Below, one piece after another: positions 10,700 to 21,830 of a DNA stretch of 64,000 nt. The translations under genes and the position numbers were made by a program. The stretch's first letter is position 1. The number at the start of each line of letters is the position of its first letter. Source of the stretch: Lepidurus packardi. Taxonomy: Eukaryota; Arthropoda; Branchiopoda; Notostraca; Triopsidae. The DNA is taken from NCBI GenBank assembly GCA_023053545.1, contig JAKZAN010000001.1, positions 8,576,565-8,640,564 of the forward strand. Direction: 5' to 3'. The notes under the pieces are model-generated. The model was not told the origin of the DNA. It was given only the letters and a program-made list of their open reading frames with translations, and ran no database searches.

Positions 10700-11458
10700 C
10701 GCAATCGGGTGTTTTTTAGAATTTTAATTTTTGCAAATCCATACGTTCACGTAACTAAACCGTTCTTTTTCTATTTTGTAGAATGTTGAACAAGGCAACC
10801 GTCACAAATGTTCTTCACTGAAATAACTGTTAATGTACAATATATTTTACAGTTAAAACGACATTTTTGTAAAAAGTATAGTGTTTAAATAAAAATTAAA
10901 TCACTAGATTATACTGTGGATAACTAGACACGTTCCTTTGTTCCAAAGTAATTTTTTTCAGAATTTTATCTCTTACCTCCGATTTGCAAAAAAAAAAATT
11001 GTAGACCACACTTGATTTTGTCCTGAAGTCAATATCCCAGAAGGTGGGGCTTGTTCGGCCATCTTGTTCGCCCACTTTGCCTGCAGGTAGCTTATCCTTC
11101 CCTTTCCTACGTTGCCGAACAAGTGCCGCTTAATCAATGTTAATGGTAAGCAGCACAGCGGTGGGCATAAAAAAGCGACTTCTATTGTATAATTTACAAT
11201 GGTCTGCCTTATTGCATTTATATTCTAAGGCGTAAGTGTTTTAGTTGATTGTTTTTTTTAGCAAAACATTTCTTACGAAAATACAAAATTGAGAGAGGTT
11301 TCCCAGCAGCTGTACTGTGCGTTATTATACACGGCTGTTAATGTTAGAATGTTTTAAATATAATTAATTCGCGATTTCGAACTAGCACTTTATTATTGAA
11401 GCAAATAATCAGAGCTATATCTACCAAGGCCCTTAGTAGATAGCTCTATTTTATAACT
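10700..11458. other. No gene recognised
   Basis: AT-rich spacer between QNG1 and the satellite array. An imperfect inverted repeat lies at about 11411-11450 (AGAGCTATATCTACC against GTAGATAGCTCT), immediately left of the array. Confidence 0.5.
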
Positions 11459-13020
11459 GCTATCTTCGAATTATTAAACTGAAAAGTTGAAAAAGTTGAA
11501 AGCTGGCTTCTCGGCCATTGCTGTAGGCTCAACAGCCGTGTTGCGCTGGTCAGCTAGGGCGGATGATTTTTTAAAAATAAATATTCTTAGCCCGATATAT
11601 ACCGACTGAACATTTGCTACTGGAAGAAGAATATCTGAGCTAGCTATGGGTATTTTTCCTATATTTATAAACGCTATCTTCGATTTGCAAAACGGAAAAG
11701 TTGAAAAACTTGCAAGCTGGCTTTTCGGCCATTGCAGTGGGCTCGACAGCCGTGCGCTGGTCAGCTAGTGCGGATGATTTTTTAAAAATAAATATTCTTA
11801 GCCCGATATATACCGACTGAACATTTGATACTGGAAGAAGAATATCTGAGCTAGCTATGGGTATTTTTCCTATATTTATAAACGCTATCTTCGATTTGCA
11901 AAACGGAAAAGTTGAAACACTTGCAAGCTGGCTTTTCGGCCATTGCAGTGGGCTCGACAGCCGTGTTGCGCTGGTCAGCTAGGGCGGATGATTTTTTAAA
12001 AATAAATATTCTTAGCCCGATATATACCGACTGAACATTTGATACTGGAAGAAGAATATCTGAGCTAGCTATGGGTATTTTTCCTATATTTATAAACGCT
12101 ATCTTCGATTTGCAAAACGGAAAAGTTGAAACACTTGCAAGCTGGCTTTTCGGCCATTGCAGTGGGCTCGACAGCCGTGCGCTGGTCAGCTAGTGCGGAT
12201 GATTTTTTAAAAATAAATATTCTTAGCCCGATATATACCGACTGAACATTTGCTACTGGAAGAAGAATATCTGAGCTAGCTATGGGTATTTTTCCTATAT
12301 TTATAAACGCTATCTTCGATTTGCAAAACGGAAAAGTTGAAAAACTTGCAAGCTGGCTTTTCGGCCATTGCAGTGGGCTCGACAGCCGTGCGCTGGTCAG
12401 CTAGTGCGGATGATTTTTTAAAAATAAATATTCTTAGCCCGATATATACCGACTGAACATTTGATACTGGAAGAAGAATATCTGAGCTAGCTATGGGTAT
12501 TTTTCCTATATTTATAAACGCTATCTTCGATTTGCAAAACGGAAAAGTTGAAACACTTGCAAGCTGGCTTTTCGGCCATTGCAGTGGGCTCGACAGCCGT
12601 GTTGCGCTGGTCAGCTAGGGCGGATGATTTTTTAAAAATAAATATTCTTAGCCCGATATATACCGACTGAACATTTGATACTGGAAGAAGAATATCTGAG
12701 CTAGCTATGGGTATTTTTCCTATATTTATAAACGCTGTCTTCGATTTGCAAAACGGAAAAGTTGAAACACTTGCAAGCTGGCTTTTCGGCCATTGCAGTG
12801 GGCTCGACAGCCGTGCGCTGGTCAGCTAGTGCGGATGATTTTTTAAAAATAAATATTCTTAGCCCGATATATACCGATTGAACATTTGACACTGGAAGAA
12901 GAATATCTGAGCTAGCTATGGGTATTTTTCCTATATTCATAAACGCTATCTTCGGTTTGCAAAACGGAAAAGTTGAAACACTTGCAAGCTGGCTTTTCGG
13001 CCATTGCTTCTCGGCCATTT
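11459..13020. repeat. Satellite array, 211/214-bp monomers in a 636-bp higher-order unit
   Basis: Monomers start at 11459, 11673, 11884, 12098, 12309, 12520 and 12734, with a truncated copy from 12945 to about 13020. Lengths are 214, 211, 214, 211, 211, 214 and 211. The 3-base difference comes from GTGTTGCGCTGG against GTGCGCTGG and travels with AGGGCGG against AGTGCGG. Linked variants (TTGAAAAACTTG or TTGAAACACTTG; TTGCTACTGG or TTGATACTGG) show that copies 2, 3 and 4 match copies 5, 6 and 7. This gives an exact 636-base offset at all three starts. The first copy is the most diverged (an A/T-rich start and GGCTTCTCGG). Minus-strand frames across the array are artefacts of the repeat. Confidence 0.95.
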
Positions 13021-13437
13021 AGCCAATTATTTTTTTTCTCCTTCTCTGACTCGTTTCACGTTTGCATTGTGTATTTGTATAAAAATGTCTATGCGTTGCC
13101 TTTACTATTCGTTATTCACTTGCCAGAATTTTCGACAAATTCTAAGTTTCATTGCCTAATAATTAGTAAATTTACATGTTTTCTCTTATTTTTGGGTAAT
13201 TTACACTTGTTGTGGTATGTGATTGAATTCTAAAATCTAAGGATTAGGATTATGATCTAAGGATTTGAAATCTAAGGATTAGGAAAAGGTTTGGTGGGAG
13301 GTTGGTCGTCACCCCATGGTACAGTTACAGTATAAGGAAACGAGAGTGATCGTTTTGAAAACCGTTGGATATCGTGGAAATAAGCCGTTTGCGCCTTGGG
13401 GATTCGTAATCTTGATCTGGACCTCAAGGCTCGACTG

Positions 13438-13475
13438 AATAGAAAGCCAGATATTTTTATATCTGGCTTTCTATT
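13438..13475. repeat. Perfect 17-bp inverted repeat (hairpin)
   Basis: AATAGAAAGCCAGATAT at 13438-13454 is followed by a 4-base T loop and its exact reverse complement at 13459-13475. A second, 9-bp inverted repeat with arms ATAGTTTAG and CTAAACTAT follows at 13481-13489 and 13510-13518. No neighbouring gene explains them. Confidence 0.85.
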
Positions 13476-13518
13476 GAAAGATAGTTTAGTTTCACCCTGC
13501 TAAGCGAAGCTAAACTAT

Positions 13519-14688
13519 TTTTGGTCCAATCCATTTGGTCAGTGTTTTTGCTTGAGACAACACCCTACGTGTGAACGTCACAACGAAGACAAAAAACAAA
13601 AAAAAAGACTGAAAACTTGTACAGAAACGGCAGCGAGCATTAGCTCACGCCTGAGCTTTTTTGTTTAAAAAGATCTAGAACACCGGTAACAAACATCTGT
13701 TCGCGGCAACTGCACCAAACTGAAACCGAGTTCGCGGTTCGAGAATGCGGGTTCTAAACACACCATGTTTAAGACAGTTGAAGCTGTAAGTAAATAAAGC
13801 ATAATAGTAATATTTATACGTACTAGTGAAGTGGCTTATTAGTTCACAGGTTAATATAAAGTACATTAGAACACACCGCTTGTTCTTTAACCAATTTGGA
13901 CAAATTAAGGGGATTAGAGCGAACAGGGACGGAAAAGAGTAGCAGGGGGTGGTAAAACTGGGTGGAGTGGGGTTGCTCAGGGAATAGCTTGCTAGCACAG
14001 CCAACTCTGACCTCGACGACTTCTGATTTTTCTTTTAACACAGGAAATGCGGACGTTTTCCCCCTCAAAAATGACCATATAAAGTGCTTTATCTCAAAAA
14101 CTATCTGTCCGATTTTCTTAGTTTTTCCACTATAAATCTTACAAAAAAATCACGGATTTTTTGAGACCATTTTAAAGCCTGTCAGACGATTTTGAAAGAT
14201 TCGACCGGCCTCCCTATTAATAGTTTTTGAGTTGCTGGGAAAATCCTACAACCTTTGATTAGCATGAACAAAGGTGAATCGCACCCGTTTTTTTCAGCCC
14301 CAATCAAAGACCTTGTGTCTGGCAATCTATTAACCTTTGTACATTAATAATCTCATTGAAAGACTTATTTATTTAATTTGAATTATTAGGCAGGAAGGGT
14401 GGATATTCCAAAAGCACGTGTTTTTACAAGACGAGGTAAACAAATCTGGATGGACAAAGAAGGAGGGGAAGGAAAGGAAAGGAATGGAACGGAACGGAGT
14501 AAAAAGCTCTGTGGTTGGTTCAATTTTATCCCCGGTGGTGGCCGTGGGTAAGTCAGGGAGGTCAAGGAGTAGCTTGATAATTGATACAACTTTGCTTAGT
14601 TATCGTTTTCGATATGCGATATCTTATAAAAATGGAGTGGAATGCTTTGTTTTTGCGCCCTTCATGTTTGTGCGTTTTATCCTAGAAA
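13519..14688. other. No gene recognised; includes dispersed repeat copy 2
   Basis: Short frames on both strands (for example 13675-14068 minus and 14418-14588 plus) match nothing I know. At about 14196-14222 lies the reverse-oriented partner of the repeat at 10645-10682. The right part is likely the promoter and 5' leader of sax. Confidence 0.45.
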
Positions 14689-17055
14689 ATGAAAGGCTGT
14701 TTTACCTGTACTTGCGTTGTTATTGCTCTTTCAATTAGCAATAATTGTGCATGGAGTGATGGTGACGACGAGGAAGGTAAATTTTTCCAAACATGAATAT
14801 ATCATTTTACAGGGGTTAATGACTAGCGAGACTGTTGGCTGTCTGTTTCTTTGGCAGGTCATGTGCCTGACGGTTCCCTTTTGAACCACTTAGATGTACC
14901 ATCGTACGATTACGACGATGGAGATTTAGACGTTGACCCAAACCCATCCAATAGTTTTATGTTCTTCAATAGAAGTATGTCGAAAGGTCTTTACGAGTGC
15001 TACTCGTGTGAACCACCTGATTGTTCCATGGAGTCTGTGTGCCATAATGCTTTCCAAGTAAAACACCTACAAGTTTCTTAATGTTTGTCAAGTTTTGCCT
15101 TGTCGTCAAGCTGAATTCGTTTGCAGCCTGATTCCTTCGCTTAATTTCTCGTTATCTTAGTGTTGGAAAACGCGGATACGTGACATTGATGGAGAGGAAT
15201 CAGTTTCCAAGGGCTGTACTACCAACCCAGATCAAGTCGCCATGTATTGCAGTACACAGGCCTTTGATGGGACGCATGATGAAACGAACGAAGGAGGCAT
15301 GTACGCCATTGAATGCTGCGTTGGCGATATGTGCAATAATGGAACCTTCCCACCACTGCCAACCTTTTCCTATAAAGGTTTGTCTCATGCTATCCCAATA
15401 AATAAAATACAATTATTGTATGTTGTGTGTATTATAGCTGACCCTAACTACGACCCTGAATGGGCTGAAAACGTCTTTCGTCTAAGCATGGCACTTTTAT
15501 GTCCTGTTGTCATTTTGGGCGGTTTACTGGTCACGATCCTATTTTTCATGCGTCGATGTCACAGAAGGCGTATGGCTCGATTGGCTGCGATGGTTGGTCC
15601 AGCTGATTCTGATTCATGTTACAGAGACGAGTTAAGAGCCACCGCTGCTGGGGATAGCACACTTCGAGTAGGCTTTAACATTTAAGTTGCCCATTCTGGG
15701 AGTTATTCTAGATAATTTGCCGTTTATTAGGAAATTTTTGAGCATTCAGTAACTTCAGGAAGTGGCTCAGGCCTGCCACTACTCATCCAGCGCACTTTGG
15801 CCAAACAGATTTCTTTGTGCGAATGTATAGGGAAAGGCCGGTATGGCGAAGTTTGGCGCGGTATGTGGCACGGGGAATCTGTGGCAGTAAAAATCTTCTT
15901 TTCTCGTGATGAAGCGTCTTGGACCCGAGAAACGGAAATTTATAGGTAACCACATGGCTAACATTCTAACGCAAACATTCTAAAATGTCTAACTTTTTAC
16001 ATTTCTAGTACCGTATTACTGCGACATGAAAACATCCTGGGCTATATTGGCTCAGACATGACGTCACGCCATTCGGTAACCCAGTTATGGCTCGTGACTC
16101 ATTACCATCCATTAGGATCGCTCTATGATCACCTGAACCGTGTAACGCTGAGTCATCAGCAGTTTCTGCAACTAGCCATATCTGCCATATCAGGCTTGCT
16201 GCATTTACATACCGAGATTTTTGGAACTCAAGTAAAGCCAACTTTTTTATGAGTTATTTTATTATGCTGGTTGTCTTTTCATGACTTGTTTCTTTATCAG
16301 GGAAAGCCGGCTATTGCTCACAGGGATATTAAGAGTAAAAATATACTAGTGAGAGTCGACGGGACTTGTGTAATAGCCGACTTTGGCTTAGCCGTAACGC
16401 ACACTCAAACTACGGGCGAAATGAACCTCGCTAATAATCCCCGCGTGGGTACTAAACGCTATATGAGTCCAGAACTGCTGGATCAGACGTAAGTTCTTAA
16501 AGAGGGGTTTTGGTTTGGTTGGGGGATATAGTTTCTTGACGGGTAATTTGGAGTTATTTTATTATTATCATTATGTGTTCCTCGGGAGTAGAATCAACGT
16601 CAACTCGTTTGAGTCTTTTCGACGTGTGGATATCTATGCCTTCGGGTTAGTCCTATGGGAAATGTGCCGAAGAACCGTCTCCTGTGGGTTTGTAGAGGAA
16701 TACAGGCCTCCATTCTGGGATGTCGTCCCTTCAGACCCAAGTTTTGAAGATATGAAAAAAGTGGTCTGTGTTGATCAGCAGCGACCTCCCGTACTCCACA
16801 GATGGACTACAGATCCAGTAAGTTTCACTACTCCCCCTTTCTGCTAATAACAGATAGCAGAAAAAAGTGTGTTTTATGTACGGACGACTTAAAAGTCTCT
16901 ACTTTTTGATTAAGGTTTTGTCTGGGGTTTGCCAACTAGTGAAGGAATGCTGGCACCATAATCCCAATGTTCGTTTGCCGGCGTTGCGCGTGAAAAAGTC
17001 CTTCTTGAAATTGGCTGCTGCTGTACCCAATTTTGCTGTAGATTTTGACGTCTAG
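14689..17055 (+). CDS. sax: BMP type I receptor serine/threonine kinase, Saxophone/ALK1-ALK2 class
   Basis: Type I receptors bind BMP ligands with a type II receptor at the cell surface and phosphorylate R-Smads. Nine exons join in phase: 14689-14776, 14858-15057, 15161-15377, 15438-15667, 15731-15945, 16009-16231, 16301-16488, 16592-16817 and 16915-17055. They encode 575 residues. The signal peptide is at about 1-21. A cysteine-rich ectodomain includes [11 protein letters not shown] and ends [10 protein letters not shown]. One membrane segment lies at about 183-206. The GS box is TSGSGSGLP at about 252-260. Kinase motifs are [23 protein letters not shown] and ADFGLA. The L45-loop region [14 protein letters not shown] and [20 protein letters not shown] with VCVDQQRP place it in the ALK1/ALK2/Sax group rather than the Thickveins or Baboon groups. 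Confidence 0.93.
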
Positions 17056-20000
17056 CCTCGGTGAAATTTCTTACGATTCGGCAATACCCAAAGCCTTAGA
17101 AACTCTTTATTTTTGTGGAATGGAAAACAAAGCGAAAATTGCACACACACGTGTCTCCGGCAACTGACTTAAAAAAGTAAACGATTCGAGTGCCATCTGA
17201 TAAAAAATAAGTTTTATTGTAAAGGGAAGGCGAAGAATTCTACCTTTCATATCTTTTTGGAAAATTCGTTTGTTTTTGTTGGTTCAGTTTTTGACTAATC
17301 CTGAGCGCGAATCTCAGAATGTAAGCATTTTTTATACTATACACGCGCTGTTTTTATGGAATCGTTGGGGTCCCGTTTTGCATTTTCTGTCTCCGCCTTT
17401 TAATTGGAATGGAAGTAGTTCCGACCCGACGGCTTTAAATAGTCGCGAGATAAGCTTCCCCATCGGACAAGATCCGTGTTTCAACGCAGGGTAAAAGACG
17501 TGCAAATGAGCTTCTTGTTTATCCTCCTGGTCCAACACAGTCCATACATCTAAGCCAGCCCTGCACTATGGCGGGAATACTGATGAAGCATATCCCACCT
17601 TCTAATTAACCTAACCCTGGTTATCCCTCTGGGCTCTTGCTCGGCTTCCCCAATATGTTATATGCAAAGCAAACGCCATTACCCTTTATTTTCATTAGAG
17701 ACTGGCGCCTCGTTTCTGTGTTATTCGGGTTGGAAATTGACATGAACACACGAATTAAGAACAACTAATACCGACCGAGTTCATCGCGGCTACCAGAGGT
17801 TAGATTTCTGTACGTGTTTAGGGATCAAGCATGCATGGTAGAGCCGAGTACCTTTTCATAACGATTAGCGACACGAATAAGGTGGGGACGGGAGGGTGGT
17901 CTAGGATAAAAAAAAGGAATTATTATTAACGCCCTAGCGTTAGACTGCAGAAACACTGCATTTGAAGGAAACGAAAGAAATTTCGCACCGTGAGATAGTA
18001 TATACTTTCGGCTTCAGAGAAAGCATTGCGTTTATTGTGAGTCTCTAACGAGCGTTTCTCAATTTATACAAGTGAACAATGTGGGTTTGCTTATTTGTTT
18101 TAAATAGGGCAACGAGTCGCCAGCTTGTCGACGATTTTTTTTATTTTTTTGCAATTAAACGTTAAGTCACCAAATCCGACCCCTAGTGGTTTTCGTTTGT
18201 TTGGGTCTTATCCTGGGCGCCTATTTAAAATTTCCACATATTGATCCCGTAGCGAAGACAAACGGTCAGGGGTGTCCTGATAACTGCAATGGCCCGTGAC
18301 ACGAAAGCTCCTGAATCTTGAGCTTTCCCCTCCCACCCAGCTGACCCCAAATTCATTCCTCCCAATCGTATCCAGCAACATATGGCCAAGAAATGAAATG
18401 TTACTACATGCTTCTTCGATTTATTTTTACTTGCCGTTCCTTGCAAAGCACTCGAATTCAATACCAAAAGTTAACCTCATGAAAAGGAAGCTTTCAAAAC
18501 TCAATCCCCTACATGAAGGAAGCGAGTATGGGTTGGCTTTTTAAATATTTATAATATATTTACTGCTCAATTGCTTTTATACCTGTAAATAACACAAATC
18601 AAATTGAGGATGCGAAGAAAGGGCAAAGGAATTTAGGCCATTGCGCCAGGTCAGGGTCGGACTTTTTTTCTTTTCTTTTTTGAAGGTTCGCTAGAATAGC
18701 GTCTTGGGTTTGGTTGGATGACGACGAAAGCGGCCGCCAGTCTGCGCTGTTATGGAACTGTGATGGTGGTTGCTTGTTCTGGTGCTCGTGCGTTTTTTGG
18801 TTATTTAAGATGACAAACTAGGTCTGATTATTGAAAAACCATAGCACAAGAAAAGAGCTAATGCCAACAAGCCGGTAGTTTGCATTAAAGTAAAGTGAGT
18901 GTGTTGTAAAAGTCACAGCTAGGACGTTTCTGGTACGGTAGTCTCCCCAAAGAATAAGGTTTCCTATTCCTCTGCATTTTTTTTCGTTTTGTGTATAGCC
19001 TATTGTGGTATGCTCTTGTGCTCATCTGTCACATTTACCCATCGCCGGCTTGACATTGGACACCGCATACAAAACAGCCTGAACTTTGTTGGATAACACT
19101 AGACAATCCTGATCCTGCGCCTCCTGAAAGTGAAAGTACGAAAAGTAACAACTCATGGTCTCATCTTTAAATTTTAAAAGTCACATTCTTGATTCTTGTA
19201 AGCTTATATAGCCTAAATCCATGAACCAAGAATATAGTTACTATTAAAAATATTTCCAGTAGAAACTAAACAGTAACGCTAACCGTGACCTAGTTTATCA
19301 TCTGTATCTTAAGTGGTTTCCTAACAAGTTCGCTGCAAAACATCTAGTGTAACCACTGTAAGTGTATCTTGAGCTTAGCCTTGATACGTACAACACAATA
19401 AGTTGCTGTTTTACTATAAGCGAAGGGATCTAATCTTCTAATAGTTTCGTAGCCTGGTAATTTGCCGGAAAAGGTTTGGAATAATCATGAATAATTTGAG
19501 CTTTTGGTTCCCAGAGTAGAATACCACGCTAGTATCGTTCATTTTTAGACGAACCTCACTTTTCATATAAATCAAGAGGAAGTCGTATGCCACATGCAAC
19601 ATACATCGTACTAAAATAACACTAATTCAAGCGGATACAATGCAACTCTTAAGCTTTTGATACTAGAGAAGGCTTATTGATTTTTCTTCTCTTTCCCGCC
19701 TCAGTTTATTTATTTCGGTGTCAGAACGATAGATAATGTGCAAGTACAAAAAAGCTCAACTGCACCAGAGCTTTTTACCTAGTATTTTATTTCAAGCCCA
19801 ATCCCGCTTCTCTTTCTCGGTTGTTTGCGTCTCCTAGGCAATTTCGCAATTTTTCTCATTGTTATTTTGTCTAATTTCTCATTTGTCTCCCACGGTAAAA
19901 AAGAACGAAAGAAATTGTAGTACAAAGAAATTGTCGTTGCTCTTTGGACCGCCAATGGCAATTAATTGAAATTAATTAACATGAGTCGAGTCGTTTCCTT

Positions 20001-21060
20001 CTTTTGAACTGTGTTGTAAAAAAAATAACGAACGGCTTCCTTACTTGAACCATTTTTTTTCTGAAAAAACATGTGAAAGAAAAGTTATTTGTCTTAAACC
20101 GGAAAGATCAGGTTCTAATACTTCATTCTAGGACACCAGTAATAAACGTAGTGGGACCGTCTCCAATGTCACAGGTCGTGTCCGAGGAAAACAGCCATTA
20201 ACGTGAGAGCCATGAGGGACATGGGTTTGTAATTATAGTCTCAATTTCGTTACCATTTAAGCCGTGTACTAGGTGCACTTTAGTCCCCAAATTGGGTCCA
20301 AATAAATGTTCAGAGAATAAGCAGAAATAACAATAATAAAAATTTAAAAACACTCGTTGCCCAAACCTGTATGCTTGCACGCGTACGCATACAGTCGTGA
20401 GTAATTTTCTTGCTAACCAAGTTCTGCGTTCTTGTTTTCCTGGATAGCTGGCTTTCTATTCTCTGTCGTTATCGATGGAATTCTACATAACACAGTACAG
20501 TTAGGCTACGTTTAAGTGATATGAAGTGTATGAAATGAATGCCGTTGATCCAACTCTTCTTGTCGAAACTCTCACATTTCTTTTCAGTCGTATGTAATCC
20601 GAGTGTACTGTACACCAAAAACGTAATGCTTCTCTTTTTTCGCTGTTTTTCGACGAGGGGACAAAAAATAAGTTATACAGACAGCCGTCAACGGAAGAAG
20701 CTTTTGGTCGATACTATAACTGTACAATATGGTCCAAGACGGAGCTATATACCCCGGAAACGATTTCGCACATTTCGTTAGCCAACTCTAAGGCTTGCTC
20801 TAAGGTTTCTTAGAAGATATAACTTTTAACCTAAATGCTGTACCGAAAAACGCACAGGCTGGCCCAAGGACTATTTTCAGAGAAAACCACGAGCCCTTTT
20901 GCCTATTATTGAAGATAAAACACGCCCTGGAGAGAAAGTGGGTCTTGGATCCTTCAAAACAACTGATGTGAGTGTAGCCTGCCTTATTAAACCGCGTCTG
21001 AAACTTGGAAACAAAAAGATTAAAGTTAAATGCAATTGAATTCCGAATTTATTAAATGAA
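17056..21060. other. Gene-poor spacer
   Basis: No recognisable coding exon. The left end should contain the sax 3' untranslated region. Two open stretches near the right end are noted without a call. One at 20539-20781 (+) ends in a basic SYIPRKRFRTFR segment. One at about 20833-21040 (+) contains RTGWPKDYFQRKPRALLPII. Neither resembles a family I know. Confidence 0.4.
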
Positions 21061-21830
21061 TACAGTAGATGCCGCTTATTATGATCATTGGTTATTAGAA
21101 TCAGACACTTTACGGAATCAAAATTTAAAGGAACAATTCAAAACGATAAAATTTAATCGGTTATTATAATCACCCTTTCATATATTAGAAGCAATTTAAA
21201 AAGAATCTTCATATTTAGTAACGATACTTCAGTGGTGATTGTTACATGGACCAATGCCATTGCTTTTACGTCGTTTTGATTAATCCTGTCATTTACAGCC
21301 TACTATTACGCTTAGCAAGAAATCCCTTCTAAACTCACCAGTCAATTAAATTAGTAGGTTATTCATTTGAGTGACCAGTTCCTTTAATTGAATGGGAAAA
21401 TTAGGAGGGATATCGTGCTGAGAACCCTACCTAAGCGTAGGAGTAGTCTTCAAAGGCGCAGTGTTAGTTGTGTTTTAGACGTGTGGTAATAAAAATGGTG
21501 ACGAACACGAAAATAATTTATTTAAACGTAAAAAAGAAGTTGCGTCTCATTGAAACTTATAACAAGTAAAATTTAAAAGGTTTGACCCAAAAGAGAAGCG
21601 GCCGAAAATTAGGGATGTCTCAATCATCTTTATCTAAATTGTTGAAAAATCGTTACAAAAGTAGTGGGTTTAGTGAATTTAGAAAAAGGAAACGTGAGAA
21701 AGTGTCAAAAAGTAGACGGTGCTTTTTTTTTCTTTGGTACATATTTCCCATTTTCGGTTGTTAGAATCTACGCTTAATATAATCAATAATCACTTGACAA
21801 ACGTGATCACAATAAGCGGCATCTACTGCA
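21061..21830 (+). mobile_element. Decayed pogo/Tigger-type DNA transposon
   Basis: The left end begins TACAGTAGATGCCGCTTATT. The right end (about 21805-21830) is its reverse complement with a few changes and ends CATCTACTGCA, so the right TA has mutated to CA. The inverted repeats are about 26 bases. Inside, an N-terminal transposase segment of the CENP-B/Tigger helix-turn-helix type survives in pieces. An initial MVTNTKIIYLN frame with a KLRLIETYNK segment stops, and the downstream RSGRKLGMSQSSLSKLLKNR matches the second half of the domain. The DDE catalytic domain is absent, so this is an internally deleted, non-autonomous copy. Confidence 0.75.

Noticed and set aside
12701..13018. 105-codon minus-strand frame
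   Set aside because: It lies wholly in the satellite array and repeats itself with the monomer; a by-product of the repeat.
13690..13760. GGTTCGAGAAT resembling a tRNA B box
   Set aside because: No A box at the right distance and no cloverleaf can be folded from the surrounding sequence.
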